NCBI GenBank assembly: GCA_028715885.1
Contig: JAQUQX010000002.1
Coordinates: 62,001 to 126,000, forward strand
From: Candidatus Methanoperedens sp.
Lineage (GTDB): Archaea; Halobacteriota; Methanosarcinia; Methanosarcinales; Methanoperedenaceae
Direction: 5' to 3'
Length of the DNA: 64,000 bases
Shown: piece after piece, positions 18,767 to 28,357 of the stretch
Numbering within the stretch: the first letter of the stretch is position 1
Layout of the letters: every line of letters starts with the position of its first letter
Translations under genes and position numbers: made by a program
Notes under the pieces: model-generated
The model's database searches: none
Seen by the model: only the letters and a program-made list of their open reading frames with translations
Told to the model about the DNA's origin: nothing

Positions 18767-19816
18767 ATGACAAAATCTGCATTAATAACAGGAATTACAG
18801 GGCAAGATGGAGCATATCTGGCAAAATTTCTATTAGGGATAAAATATAAAGTATTTGGAACGTATAGAAGAAGTTCAACACCTAATTTTTGGAGACTTCA
18901 ATATCTGGGAATCTTTGATGAAATAAATCTAATCCCGGCGGATATCATTGATTCTTCATCTATTGTTGAAGCTATCAATATATCCCAGCCCGAAGAATTC
19001 TACAATCTTGCAGCTCAAAGCTTTGTTGGAGCATCCTTTGAGCAACCAATTGGAACTGGAGAGATTACGGGCCTGGGTGTTACAAGAGCACTTGAGGCAC
19101 TCAGGCAGGTTGACCCTGAGATACGATTCTATCAAGCGTCAACTTCAGAGCTATACGGGAACAAAGCTCCCTTCCCCCAAAATGAACAGACTGCTTTTAA
19201 TCCGTCTTCACCGTATGCTGTGGCAAAATTATCTGGATATTGGAACACACGCATCTACAGAGAAGGATATGGAATGTTTGCATGTAATGGGATCCTTTTT
19301 AATCATGAGTCACCAATCAGAGGTTTAGAATTTGTTACAAGGAAAATTTCCAATATTGCCGCAAAAATAGCATTGGGACTGGAGACTACTTTGGTACTGG
19401 GAAATCTGGATGCTAAAAGAGATTGGGGGTATTCTCCGGATTATGTGGAATCGATGTGGCTGATGCTGCAACAAAAAGAAGCGGATGACTATGTGATTGC
19501 AACGAATGAAACTCATTCTGTAAAAGAATATGTTGAAAAAACATTCGATTTCCTCGGTCTTGACTGGCAGGAATATCTTAAGGTAGACAGAAGATTTCTA
19601 AGACCCTTGGATGTAAATCTGCTGCAGGGAGACTATTCCAAAGCAGAAAAAAAATTGAAATGGAAACCAAAAAAGAGATTTCATGAACTGGTTGAAATTA
19701 TGATCAAAGAGGAAATGAACAGGTGGGAAAGATGGCAGAACGGGGAAAGATTCCCATGGGATGCCCCAAATTACCCTCACGAAGCAAATATCCTGACAAG
19801 AGTCTTAAGGGTTTAA
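18767..19816 (+). CDS. gmd: GDP-mannose 4,6-dehydratase (first copy)
   Basis: The 349-residue protein shows the whole set of Gmd signatures. They are [18 protein letters not shown] at the N terminus, NLAAQSFVGASFEQP, catalytic STSELYG and SPYAVAK (Tyr150, Lys154), and [19 protein letters not shown] for GDP-mannose binding. RDWGY-PDYVE and WKPKKRFHELVEIM close the fold. It converts GDP-D-mannose to GDP-4-keto-6-deoxy-D-mannose with bound NADP. This feeds perosamine, rhamnose or fucose branches, and the perosamine-synthase-like gene in this locus points to the first. A second gmd lies 1.2 kb downstream, and the two copies differ through their whole length. Confidence 0.9.
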   Translation: MTKSALITGITGQDGAYLAKFLLGIKYKVFGTYRRSSTPNFWRLQYLGIFDEINLIPADIIDSSSIVEAINISQPEEFYNLAAQSFVGASFEQPIGTGEITGLGVTRALEALRQVDPEIRFYQASTSELYGNKAPFPQNEQTAFNPSSPYAVAKLSGYWNTRIYREGYGMFACNGILFNHESPIRGLEFVTRKISNIAAKIALGLETTLVLGNLDAKRDWGYSPDYVESMWLMLQQKEADDYVIATNETHSVKEYVEKTFDFLGLDWQEYLKVDRRFLRPLDVNLLQGDYSKAEKKLKWKPKKRFHELVEIMIKEEMNRWERWQNGERFPWDAPNYPHEANILTRVLRV

Positions 19817-19826
19817 GAGAACGGAA

Positions 19827-20978
19827 ATGAAAATAGCCCTAACCACACGAGGATACGATAAACGAGGTGGTATTTCCAGATACGTTTCTGAACTTGCCGA
19901 ACACTTTGCACTAGATCATGAAGTGCACGTGTACACACCTTACTGGAGGGATGTTGGAAATAAAGATGTGATATTCCATAAAGTTCCCACACTTCCAGGC
20001 CCGCTCGTGATAAACTCTATACCTTTTACAATCCAGAACACGCTCAGGTTTAAAATCTTTGGCTCCAGATATGATATCACTCACATAAACGGAGGGGATA
20101 GCCTTTGCCAGGATATTATTACTGCGCATAGCATCCATAAGGCAGGAATAGAATTCAGAAAAAACAACAAACAACTTAAAGGTCTGGGTTTTCATGATCT
20201 CTATGCAATGGTTACGGAGAACATAAATTATTCACACAGGAATTACAGGAAAATCATATGCGACTCTAATTCTTCCAAACAGGAACTTATGGATTTTTAC
20301 CAAGTGCCTTCAGAAGATATTGAAGTTATCCCGGTTGGCGTGAATCCAGATGAGTTCAAACCATTGGACAGACAATCCCTTCAAGATCTCAGGGATAAAT
20401 ATAAAATTGCCAGAGGAGATAAGGTACTTTTAATTGTAGCTACTGAATTCTATCGTAAAGGGATTACGGAGTTGATCCAGGCGGTAAATATACTTGTATA
20501 TAAACATAGATTTGGAAATCTCAAGCTTTTAATTGTGGGTAAAGCGCAGGTTGAAGGCTCACGGAAAGGAGATGCTGTATACAGAATACTTGCGAAAAAG
20601 CTTGGGGTTTCAAAAAATATAGTTTTTACAGGTATGGTGAAAGATCTAAATGAACATTATAATCTTGCTGATATTTTCGTATTCCCGACAAAATATGAAG
20701 CTTTTGGAATACCAACACTTGAAGCTATGAGCTGCGGATTACCTGTTATAAACAGTAAAATTGGTTCAGGAGAGCTTATAACACATGGATATGATGGAAT
20801 TCATTTTAATGACCCGAACAGTGTTGATGAAATTGTCGATAAGATAGAAATGCTTTTGACTGATGAAAATATGAGGCTCAAATTCGGAACCAACGCAAGA
20901 AAAACTGCAATGAAGTATTCGTGGGATAAGATAGCAGACAGGACAATGGAAGTTTATAAAAAGGTTTTAAATAATTGA
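19827..20978 (+). CDS. GT4 family glycosyltransferase
   Basis: The 383-residue protein has a KRGGISRYVSELAEHF acceptor loop, VIPVGVNPDEFKPL in the linker, LLIVATEFYRKGITELI, and FVFPTKYEAFGIPTLEAMSCGLPVI, the EX7E donor-binding signature. Its last 40 residues (RKTAMKYSWDKIADRTMEVY) reappear in decayed form at 23.7 kb beside a second gmd start, showing that this gene and the downstream gmd were once duplicated as a pair. It lies between the two gmd genes with 10-12 nt spacers and is likely co-transcribed with them. A GDP-sugar donor is a reasonable guess. Confidence 0.8.
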   Translation: MKIALTTRGYDKRGGISRYVSELAEHFALDHEVHVYTPYWRDVGNKDVIFHKVPTLPGPLVINSIPFTIQNTLRFKIFGSRYDITHINGGDSLCQDIITAHSIHKAGIEFRKNNKQLKGLGFHDLYAMVTENINYSHRNYRKIICDSNSSKQELMDFYQVPSEDIEVIPVGVNPDEFKPLDRQSLQDLRDKYKIARGDKVLLIVATEFYRKGITELIQAVNILVYKHRFGNLKLLIVGKAQVEGSRKGDAVYRILAKKLGVSKNIVFTGMVKDLNEHYNLADIFVFPTKYEAFGIPTLEAMSCGLPVINSKIGSGELITHGYDGIHFNDPNSVDEIVDKIEMLLTDENMRLKFGTNARKTAMKYSWDKIADRTMEVYKKVLNN

Positions 20979-20990
20979 ATAAAGATTGTT

Positions 20991-21965
20991 ATGAAAAGAG
21001 CATTAATTACGGGAGTCACAGGTCAAGATGGTTCTTATCTCGCAGAGCTATTGTTAGAGAAGGGATACGATGTATATGGCCTTGTAAGGCGGTTAAGCAC
21101 ACCAAACATCCAGAGAGAACGTGTAATTGATGAAATAACCCTTATAGAAGGAGACCTTACAGACCAATCATCATTAAACAGTTCAATGAAAATAGCCGAA
21201 CCGGATGAAGTATATAACCTGGCGGCTCACTCTTTTATTGCAACTTCATGGAACCAACCTGTCCTGACGGGTGATGCTACAGGACTTGGAGCCATAAGGG
21301 TACTTGAAAGTGTAAGAAATTTCTGTGGAAATGCAAAAGTATATCAGGCATCTTCCAGTGAGATGTTCGGGAAAGTCCGAGAATCTCCTCAGAATGAGAA
21401 TACGAGATTTTACCCTATGAATCCGTATGGGTGCGCCAAGGTATATGCATACTTGATATCTGTGAATTATAGGGATAGTTACAATATGTTCATCTCCAAC
21501 GGCATATTATTCAACCATGAATCTGAAAGGCGAGGGCTTGAGTTTGTAACCAGAAAGATAACAGATGGTGTTGCCCGCATATATTATGGCATTGCAAAAG
21601 AACTGCGTCTTGGCAATCTGGAAGCAAGAAGAGATTGGGGGTATGCGAAGGACTATGTCGAAGCAATGTGGCTGATGCTCCAGCAAAAACAGCCTGAAGA
21701 CTATGTGATTGCAACAGGGGAGCCACATTCTGTAAAGGATTTTGTAGATCTTGCTTTTTCAGAAGTCGGACTATATTGGCGGGATTATGTAAAAGAAGAT
21801 CCGAAATTCATAAGACCTGCAGAAGTTGATTTTCTTGTGGGCGATGCATCGAAAGCAAGGCATGAATTGGGGTGGAAACCCAAAGTGGATTTTGAAGAGC
21901 TTGTAAAAATCATGGTTAAAGCAGATTTGGAGAGAGTTGGAAGTGGACTGAACCCCAAAAAGTAG
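20991..21965 (+). CDS. GDP-mannose 4,6-dehydratase homologue (second copy)
   Basis: This 324-residue protein has [47 protein letters not shown] (Tyr146, Lys150), [19 protein letters not shown] and [18 protein letters not shown]. All are Gmd hallmarks, and the intact active site suggests activity. It is shorter at the C terminus than the first copy and closer to the abbreviated Gmd forms found in archaea. Two active Gmd genes in one locus are unusual. One may have shifted to a different 4-keto-6-deoxy product or to the reductase (Rmd-like) step. Sequence alone does not decide this. Confidence 0.8.
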   Translation: MKRALITGVTGQDGSYLAELLLEKGYDVYGLVRRLSTPNIQRERVIDEITLIEGDLTDQSSLNSSMKIAEPDEVYNLAAHSFIATSWNQPVLTGDATGLGAIRVLESVRNFCGNAKVYQASSSEMFGKVRESPQNENTRFYPMNPYGCAKVYAYLISVNYRDSYNMFISNGILFNHESERRGLEFVTRKITDGVARIYYGIAKELRLGNLEARRDWGYAKDYVEAMWLMLQQKQPEDYVIATGEPHSVKDFVDLAFSEVGLYWRDYVKEDPKFIRPAEVDFLVGDASKARHELGWKPKVDFEELVKIMVKADLERVGSGLNPKK

Positions 21966-21999
21966 AGTTCTTCAGAAATTCTTTGATTTATCGAAATAC

Positions 22000-22017
22000 C
22001 CCACAGCTTGCTGTGGG
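22000..22017 (+). repeat. Short palindrome resembling an IS200/IS605-type end hairpin
   Basis: The sequence CCCACAG (22000-22006), loop CTTG, then CTGTGGG (22011-22017) is a perfect 7-bp stem. It is preceded by AATAC and followed by AAGCTTCACTC. IS200/IS605 elements and their passive derivatives end in hairpins of this look, with a GCTTGC core between C-rich and G-rich arms. No transposase or TnpB gene is present nearby, so this may be the relic of one end or an unrelated terminator for the gmd gene. It marks the left side of a segment that seems to have been inserted or deleted. Confidence 0.4.
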
Positions 22018-22174
22018 AAGCTTCACTCCTAGATGTCGAGATATCAATCAAATTAGAACGGGGATTTTTTAAGTTAATTGGATTTTCTCTGGAGAGTATG
22101 CGACAGTAAGTTTATATTTTGTGATATACATTTGGTGTAACAACTAAAATTTTGATTTAAGGAGAACACAGAAA

Positions 22175-23663
22175 ATGGTTAAAGTATTGTTCGTTTACGC
22201 AAATTCGGATATTCAATATTGGCTGCCGATTGGACTTGCAAGCCTTTCTGCATATTTAAAAAAGCATGGACATCACGTAGAATTGTATGATTCCACAAAA
22301 AAGAGTTTTTCCATAATAGAACTTGAGTTGAATGCAAAAATATCTGATCTCAATCCAGATTTGATAGCTATTTCTTCTGTAAGTGCAGGCATAGATTTAG
22401 CATATGCTATGGCTGAATTTATTAAAAAACAGTATGATATTAAAATCTTGTTTGGTGGTGTTCATACAACGAATGCCCCTGAAGAAGTAATATCAAAATC
22501 ATTTGTGGATATGGTTTGTATTGGAGAGGGAGATTTCGCACTATTAGAACTTGTTACCAAAATGGAAAATAAAGAAGACTACTTTGATACGCAAAATTTT
22601 TGGTTTAAAAAAGACGATGCTATAATAAAAAACCAAGTGCGTCCACTTATAGAGAACTTAGATTCTTTGCCTTTCCCTGACAGGTCAATTTTTGATGACA
22701 AGTTCACTCTATGGAATGACGGACGGATAAACAGCATACATTTTATGGCGGGTAGAGGGTGTCCGTTTGATTGTTTTTATTGTAACAATTCAAACCTGAC
22801 CAAAATGTATAAAGGCAAAGGAAAATATGTGCGAATGCACAGCGTAGACTATGTTATCGAGGAGATAAAATCTGTTTTAAAAACATACGGTTCGAAATCT
22901 GACAGTCCAATAAAGATATCTTTTGTTGACGATACATTCACTCTATACAAAAAATGGTTGACTGAGTTTTGCGTACGATATTCCTCTGAAATCGGTTTGC
23001 CTTTTGCATGTCTGACACGTGCTGATACTGTAAATGAGGAAATACTTTTATTATTAAAAAAATCAGGATGCGTTGATGTTTCAATGGCAATTGAAACTGG
23101 GAATATACATTTACGAAATAAAATGTTAAATAGGTATCAAACAGACGAACAGATTATTAATGCTTATAAAACAGCTAAAAAGATTGGGTTAAAAACAGTG
23201 TCATATAATTTAATAGGAATACCTTTTGAAACAAAAGAAACAATAAAAGAAACAATTGAAATTAATAAAAAAGCAAATCCAGATATTGTATCAGCCAGTA
23301 TCCTTCAACCATATGAAGGATTGCCAATATATAAAATATGTAAAGAAAATGGTTTTTTAATAGAAAATACAGCTTTAACAAGTTCTCAACAAAATAAGAA
23401 TATTCACCTTTGTCCATCAAATTTAAAATTACCTGGACTTAGTAACTATGATCTAAAAAAAGCACACGATATGCTTAGTTTATATGTGAAATATCCTAGA
23501 TTTTTATATATTCTTTTCGATGGTGTATATTACATATTTTACTATACAGGTCAAAGAGATAATTTAAAAAAGTTTTTGGATATAGTGGCATTATACAAAT
23601 ACGTTGGTTTGAAGAGGTTTATATTTTTAGTGTTTAGAAAGATAGGTATCGTTCATAGAGGAA

Positions 23664-23671
<8 letters not shown>
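22175..23671 (+). CDS. Cobalamin-binding radical SAM enzyme (fourth of four)
   Basis: The 498-residue protein has a B12 domain (FGGVHTT, IGEGD) and AGRGCPFDCFYC with cluster cysteines 196, 200 and 203. It has a long C-terminal region with hydrophobic aromatic segments (YILFDGVYYIFYYTGQ). The coding DNA is visibly AT-richer than that of its neighbours. The gene is bounded on the left by a hairpin and on the right, at its very stop codon, by the truncated tail of a duplicated GT4 gene. This suggests late arrival. A GGAGA site precedes the ATG. A modification of a sugar or lipid carbon is plausible but unproven. Confidence 0.8.
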
Positions 23672-23960
<289 letters not shown>

Positions 23961-23965
23961 TATAT

Positions 23966-24739
23966 ATGTGTCTGAAAAATAAGGAAATACTTGGCTACCA
24001 TGCTTTTGCAAAAGAATCGGGGTGGGAGAACTCCATTGAGAATTTCATGGAGTACGTGAAAAATGGTAAAAAATCCGAGTATTTAAACTTTTTAATGAAG
24101 ATAATTGCTGGAAAAAGTGGTAAACTCCTCGATTTCGCATCAGGAACATCGTTCATTTCGTATATCTTCGCAGAGAATGGCTACGACGTCACAGCCCTTG
24201 AAATGAATCCAAGCGACCTCTGCGGCCTCGGTGTATTCAGGAAATACCGAAATAAAATGCCCTTCCAGGCTGTCTTGGGAGACTGCGAACACTCCCCCCT
24301 AAAAGAAGGTATTTTCGATGTGGTCTTCTGCCATCAGGCGCTACACCATGCATGCGACCTTGACAGGATGGTCTCCGAAATGGCAAGATGCGCAAGAAAA
24401 GGAGGGCTTGTAATCGCGGGAGGGGAGCATATCCGTCCTTTTTTCACCAGTGATGAAACATTCAGGAAAAACCACCCAGCTGTTGTATTCGGGGCAAATG
24501 AACACGCCTACCCTTATTACGAGTACAGGGATGCATTCAAAAATGCAGGGATAGTAAAAGTGGAAGTTATACCCCGGGGTTTTGAGTGCAATTTTGAAAC
24601 AATTTCACAGAAACACCTCAGGTCTTTTATAAAAGTGATATCCAAGATTCCCTTTGTCGGAAAAGGAATTGTAAGCCAGATGCTCCTGAATTTCAGCGGC
24701 GCAGGCACCGAGATTACGATATACGGTTTCAAACAATGA
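23966..24739 (+). CDS. Class I SAM-dependent methyltransferase
   Basis: The 257-residue product has LLDFASGTSFISYIF as motif I, ALEMNPSDL as the acidic strand-2 end, and FDVVFCHQALHHA, which resembles the UbiE/Methyltransf_11 core. HQALHHA is common in methyltransferases acting on small molecules or sugars. It is the last gene of the glycan locus in this direction and sits directly behind the truncated gmd remnant, so it may have been brought in by the same rearrangement. Substrate unknown. Confidence 0.7.
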   Translation: MCLKNKEILGYHAFAKESGWENSIENFMEYVKNGKKSEYLNFLMKIIAGKSGKLLDFASGTSFISYIFAENGYDVTALEMNPSDLCGLGVFRKYRNKMPFQAVLGDCEHSPLKEGIFDVVFCHQALHHACDLDRMVSEMARCARKGGLVIAGGEHIRPFFTSDETFRKNHPAVVFGANEHAYPYYEYRDAFKNAGIVKVEVIPRGFECNFETISQKHLRSFIKVISKIPFVGKGIVSQMLLNFSGAGTEITIYGFKQ

Positions 24740-24802
24740 AAAAAAATAACGCAGTTTTTATCTGCGCTAATCTGCGTTCCTTGACACGTATAAGCCATAC
24801 GT

Positions 24803-24850
24803 GGATACGCCCTTCCGATGCGTGACTCGGGGGGCGCCTTTATCTGCAGT
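24803..24850. repeat. Intergenic repeat-like segment, copy 1
   Basis: GGATACGCCCTTCCGA at 24803-24818 and GACTCGGGG at 24824-24832, followed by TATCTGC, recur with one or two changes at 54388-54427, next to the tRNA-Cys gene. Just upstream, 24751-24779 carries three CTGCGYT-like units. The shared stretch is too long to be chance given its order and spacing, but its nature is unknown. Confidence 0.4.
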
Positions 24851-24871
24851 TATATTTTCGTAAAGCCCCTA

Positions 24872-26224
24872 CTACTTCTTCCCAGCCTTCGGTGCATCCT
24901 TGGGTGGCTCAGCCGGCTTTGGCGGTATGGTCTGCGTCCTGAACAGGTCGCTGATTGATTCTTTTGGAGCGCCTGGTGCGGGCGGCAAGACATCAGTGGA
25001 GAGACCCATAAGATGTGCGGTCAGTACCACGAGGTCATCCACGCTCATATTCAGTTTGAGTTCATCTCTGCCGTCAATGAGGTTGCGCCTGCAGAACGGG
25101 CATGTGCTTATCAATGCCTCTGCGCCTGTATCCTTTGCATCGGTGACACGCGCCTTCGCCACGCCCAGCGCAAGGTCTGGAATGCCTGCCTTCACGCCTC
25201 CGCCTGCGCCGCAGCACCGCTGTTCCTTGCGGTTGCGTTTCATTTCGACAAGTTTGATGCCCTGCGTGCTCATGCTCTTAATTACCTTTCTGGGTTCTTC
25301 GAAGACACCTACATGTCTTCCAAGGTGGCACGGGTCATGATAAGTGACGGTCTTGTTCAGGCTCTTTTCCCACTTTATCTTTCCAGCCTCAACCTGCTCG
25401 GCAAGGAACTGCGACATGTGGATTGCTTCAAATGGCAATGGTTTTCCATATGCACGAGGCCAGTCAATTTTTGCTGCCCTGAAACATCCTGCACATGCAA
25501 ATATAACTCTCTTGGCACCCTTTGCCTTCAGCGCTTCGACGTTATGGATGGCGGCTTTCTTCGGGGTATCATTGATATGCTGCTGTCCTGTCCTTATAAG
25601 AGCCGAACTGCAGCACCATTCGTCCTCTCCAAGGACCATGAACGGCACGTTCAGTTTGTTCAATATCCTTGCTGTGCTGACACCCAGAACCTGCTGATTG
25701 TATCCTGCGGTGCATCCTATGAAATACGCTATATCGGATTTATCCGCTATCTTGATATCCGGCGTCATCCATGCAAGCCTGTCCTTCTGCTGTTTGAGAT
25801 AGGGGTTATGCCCTTCTTCTATGAGTTTGGGGAAAAGGCTCTGTTTACCGTAAGGACCTGTGCCGTGCTTGACAAGGTTCGCACGGGTGGATTCCCATAG
25901 TTCGATCGTATTTATGCCGGCAGGACAGACCGTGCCGCACATGCCGCAGGTAGTGCAGTTATAAAGGTCGTCGGTGTACTTCTTAATTTCCTCAGGTGGG
26001 ATTTTATCAGGACCGAAGAGCCTTGCCTTGATGCCATAGCTCTTGTTCATGAAATCTTTCCATCGCTGGATCTTATCCCTTGGCTCTATGTCCTGGTTCT
26101 TATCTCTTGCATCATAAGTCGGGCAGTACTTGACGCATTCGCCGCATCGCGTGCATGCATCAAATTCCATTAACTGCGACGCTGTGAAATTTACTGTGTT
26201 TATTGAAGGTTTTTCTTTTGCCAT
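24872..26224 (-). CDS. HdrD-like heterodisulfide reductase catalytic subunit
   Basis: The 450-residue protein begins with two 4Fe-4S ferredoxin sites (Cys24/27/30/34 and Cys90/93/96/100). Two complete CCG domains follow: Cys171, Cys204-205, Cys244/247 and Cys299, Cys337-338, Cys375/378. These are the domains that hold the non-cubane clusters which split CoM-S-S-CoB in HdrD. The proline-rich C-terminal tail (from about 415) is additional. The start sits next to a strong GGAGG site and follows the membrane subunit gene by 2 nt. It would act on the cytoplasmic face, exchanging electrons with membrane quinone through its partner. DsrK or glycolate-oxidase-type subunits share the same domains, so the exact substrate is open. 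Confidence 0.8.
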   Translation of the reverse strand: MAKEKPSINTVNFTASQLMEFDACTRCGECVKYCPTYDARDKNQDIEPRDKIQRWKDFMNKSYGIKARLFGPDKIPPEEIKKYTDDLYNCTTCGMCGTVCPAGINTIELWESTRANLVKHGTGPYGKQSLFPKLIEEGHNPYLKQQKDRLAWMTPDIKIADKSDIAYFIGCTAGYNQQVLGVSTARILNKLNVPFMVLGEDEWCCSSALIRTGQQHINDTPKKAAIHNVEALKAKGAKRVIFACAGCFRAAKIDWPRAYGKPLPFEAIHMSQFLAEQVEAGKIKWEKSLNKTVTYHDPCHLGRHVGVFEEPRKVIKSMSTQGIKLVEMKRNRKEQRCCGAGGGVKAGIPDLALGVAKARVTDAKDTGAEALISTCPFCRRNLIDGRDELKLNMSVDDLVVLTAHLMGLSTDVLPPAPGAPKESISDLFRTQTIPPKPAEPPKDAPKAGKK

Positions 26225-26226
26225 TT

Positions 26227-27024
26227 TTACTCGCCTCCGTGATTGACCAGAATGGTCAGTGGTGCGGTTATCATGTGGAAGTATTTACTGAAGGGGAGGT
26301 ATGCCACGCAGAAAAGCAGTGTGAAGACTTCGTGGAACATTACGGTGATGTTATCAAATAGTCCCATTGGATATGCCGAGACTAATTCCCTGCTTACCTG
26401 ATAGACGTCTGTGCGCAGGTACTGGGCATAAAATCCTGTAATAACCACAATTAGTAAACCAATTATAAGTATCCAGTCGATATCGGCGTTTCGTGCCTGA
26501 ACATCTTTACCCGTAGAGAAGAGTCTTCTTGCTATTGCGATAACTATTCCCAGAACAAGCATATATCCGAATATGTTGTTTGGCAGTTCGAGGGATTTCC
26601 ATACACCCACAAAGTAAGTGTAGTCTTTATTAAACAAGAAAGGACCTGCAAATTCAGCCGCTGCCGCAACTATAGTCAAAATCAAGAGCCCAATCCATCC
26701 CCAGAATATCATGATGTGCATGAACCATTCAAGCTTCCTGCGCCTGTATGTCCTGCGCTGGAACGCCACGTCAAGGATTAATACTTCAAGGGCATGCCCG
26801 ACGCCTTTTTCAAAAATCCTGCTTATGATTAATTTTAGGGCACCCCATGCACCTGTGGGTTTTGTTGCGCCTTCGGGGATTCCTCGTCCCCATTTGTCCA
26901 GTTGTATGTACATTCCTACAAGGAACAGGATTACGGAAATAATCGCCGTAATAACCATTATTCTCCAATCGATGAAGAGCGTATCGAATACTGTCTTGCC
27001 AAATATTGTAAGACCTTCTGTCAT
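26227..27024 (-). CDS. HdrE/DsrM-like membrane cytochrome b subunit
   Basis: The 265-residue protein has about six hydrophobic helices. It has histidines at the places used for heme b in NarI/HdrE proteins: [12 protein letters not shown] in the second helix region, and [12 protein letters not shown] plus [10 protein letters not shown] near the C terminus. The stretch between helices 1 and 2 is basic and faces the cytoplasm. It would anchor the HdrD-like subunit and pass electrons between it and methanophenazine or menaquinone. A TATA box at 27103-27111 and an AGGAGGAT site before the ATG mark it as the first gene of the pair. Confidence 0.75.
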   Translation of the reverse strand: MTEGLTIFGKTVFDTLFIDWRIMVITAIISVILFLVGMYIQLDKWGRGIPEGATKPTGAWGALKLIISRIFEKGVGHALEVLILDVAFQRRTYRRRKLEWFMHIMIFWGWIGLLILTIVAAAAEFAGPFLFNKDYTYFVGVWKSLELPNNIFGYMLVLGIVIAIARRLFSTGKDVQARNADIDWILIIGLLIVVITGFYAQYLRTDVYQVSRELVSAYPMGLFDNITVMFHEVFTLLFCVAYLPFSKYFHMITAPLTILVNHGGE

Positions 27025-27102
27025 TTTATCCTCCTTTTTCTGCCTGTGACGGCTTTCCTTCCTCTAAGAATCAATGTCATATTAAGCTTTCGATATGAGT
27101 AT

Positions 27103-27111
27103 CTATATAAG
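27103..27111 (-). promoter_or_regulatory. TATA box of the hdrE/hdrD-like operon
   Basis: On the minus strand CTTATATAG is preceded by AAAACG, a fair BRE/TATA pair. It lies about 80 nt before the first ATG (27024), giving a leader of roughly 55 nt that includes the AGGAGGAT ribosome-binding site. The box overlaps the final codons of the upstream reductase gene. Confidence 0.55.
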
Positions 27112-28266
27112 CGTTTTAAAAGCCACGCCCAATAATTTAATAAGCTGTTTCTTATTCCCACTTGTTATGAGTTTTTGCAGCAGTATTGAAGGATGATCCA
27201 TATCGCCGTATTCTGCGATTGCATCCCTGATATCTGGCTTGTTCAGGAAAGAAATGAATTCGTTCAGGTTCTCATCGCTCAATTTCCCGAGGCTCTTATG
27301 AATCCTCATCCCGATGGCAAGCTCCCGACCTACAGCGCCGCGCCACCTCTTTTCGTATTCCTCAGGCAGGGCTTCTTTTCGCGATGCCCTGGCTGCAACT
27401 TCGCCCGCTATTTTAGCACAAACCGCGCCCATGTAGATGCCGCCTCCTGATGTTGGTTTCACCTGCCCGGCGGCATCACCGACAAGCATCACGCTATCAG
27501 TTGCGGTTTTCTTCGGGGGACCGAGTGGAATGCCTCCGAGCACAAATTCGGTGCGCGAACCCCTGTGCCGTGATGCAACGACAGGGTGCTTTAGCAGTTT
27601 TTCGAGATAATACCTTGCAGGCACACCGGGGTTCTTTGCAAGACCTATGCGCGCCAGTCCGTTAAATGGAACAGCCCAGGCAAAAAACCCCGGCGCAATG
27701 TCATTGCCTGTGAAAATCTCCACGAATTCCGGGTCTTTTGCATTATAGGGAGCCTCAAACTGTATGCCGGATAAGAATTTTTCACATCTGGGAAGCCCTG
27801 CCGCCCTGCCCACGCTGCTCTGTATTCCATCGGCTCCGATAACGATGCCGGTATGAATCTCTTTTTTCTCGCCGCTGGACATCACGGTGATTTTTCCCTT
27901 CTCCGTGCCGATAAAGCGCGTCTTTAGAAGCATATCTACCCCGGCATCCAGCGAGCGCTCAGCAAGCGCCCTGTCAAAGATTTTCCTGTCGATGACATAC
28001 GCTTTTACATCTTTTCCCTGCACGCAGAGTTCTTCACCGTTCGGGGCATATACAAACGCGCCCTTCATCCTGTTCAGGACGTAACTCCCTTCTCCTATTT
28101 CGCATTCCCTGAGCGCGGCGGTGCTTATGAGACCTGTGCACTGGACAGGAGAGCCGATGCTGGCATGTTCTTCTATCAGCAGGGTGCTGGCGCCGTTTAA
28201 CGCTGCGTATTTTGCGGCTATTGCGCCGGCGGGACCTGCGCCGACTATAGCGACATCGTAGTTCAT
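27103..28266 (-). CDS. Geranylgeranyl reductase family flavoprotein
   Basis: The 387-residue protein has the FAD-binding AIVGAGPAGAIAAKYAA at its N terminus, IGADGIQSSVGRAAG near residue 150 and LVGDAAGQVKPTSGGG near residue 270. These three hallmarks define the GGR family of isoprenoid reductases. Archaeal members saturate the geranylgeranyl chains of membrane lipids or the tail of menaquinone. The gene lies directly before the hdrE/hdrD-like pair in the same direction, so a link with a membrane quinone is possible. RBS-like AAAGGAAA precedes the ATG. The exact isoprenoid substrate cannot be told from sequence. Confidence 0.8.
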   Translation of the reverse strand: MNYDVAIVGAGPAGAIAAKYAALNGASTLLIEEHASIGSPVQCTGLISTAALRECEIGEGSYVLNRMKGAFVYAPNGEELCVQGKDVKAYVIDRKIFDRALAERSLDAGVDMLLKTRFIGTEKGKITVMSSGEKKEIHTGIVIGADGIQSSVGRAAGLPRCEKFLSGIQFEAPYNAKDPEFVEIFTGNDIAPGFFAWAVPFNGLARIGLAKNPGVPARYYLEKLLKHPVVASRHRGSRTEFVLGGIPLGPPKKTATDSVMLVGDAAGQVKPTSGGGIYMGAVCAKIAGEVAARASRKEALPEEYEKRWRGAVGRELAIGMRIHKSLGKLSDENLNEFISFLNKPDIRDAIAEYGDMDHPSILLQKLITSGNKKQLIKLLGVAFKTLI

Positions 28267-28323
28267 GTTTTTCCTTTTAGTCGCTTAAATTAGTGTTCTT
28301 GACCTGTTGGAATAAAAAAGAAA

Positions 28324-28352
28324 TCCCACCGCAGAGAACGCAAAGTGTAGTC
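28324..28352 (-). repeat. Partial copy of the tail of the 39-41 kb intergenic repeat
   Basis: On the minus strand, CACTTTGCGTTCTCTGCGG followed by TGGG matches the tail of the large repeat copies at 39-41 kb, which end in CTTTGCGTTCTTTGCG and GCGGTGGA. Eight or so internal bases are missing. It lies in the short gap between the helicase-nuclease gene and the GGR gene, at the edge of a probable inserted module. Confidence 0.4.
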
Positions 28353-28357
28353 ATATA

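Noticed and set aside
25013-25900. Long open reading frame of 295 codons antisense to the HdrD-like gene
   Set aside because: It is a shadow of a GC-biased coding strand, with scattered cysteines that mirror the iron-sulfur motifs; no recognisable domain or ribosome-binding site.
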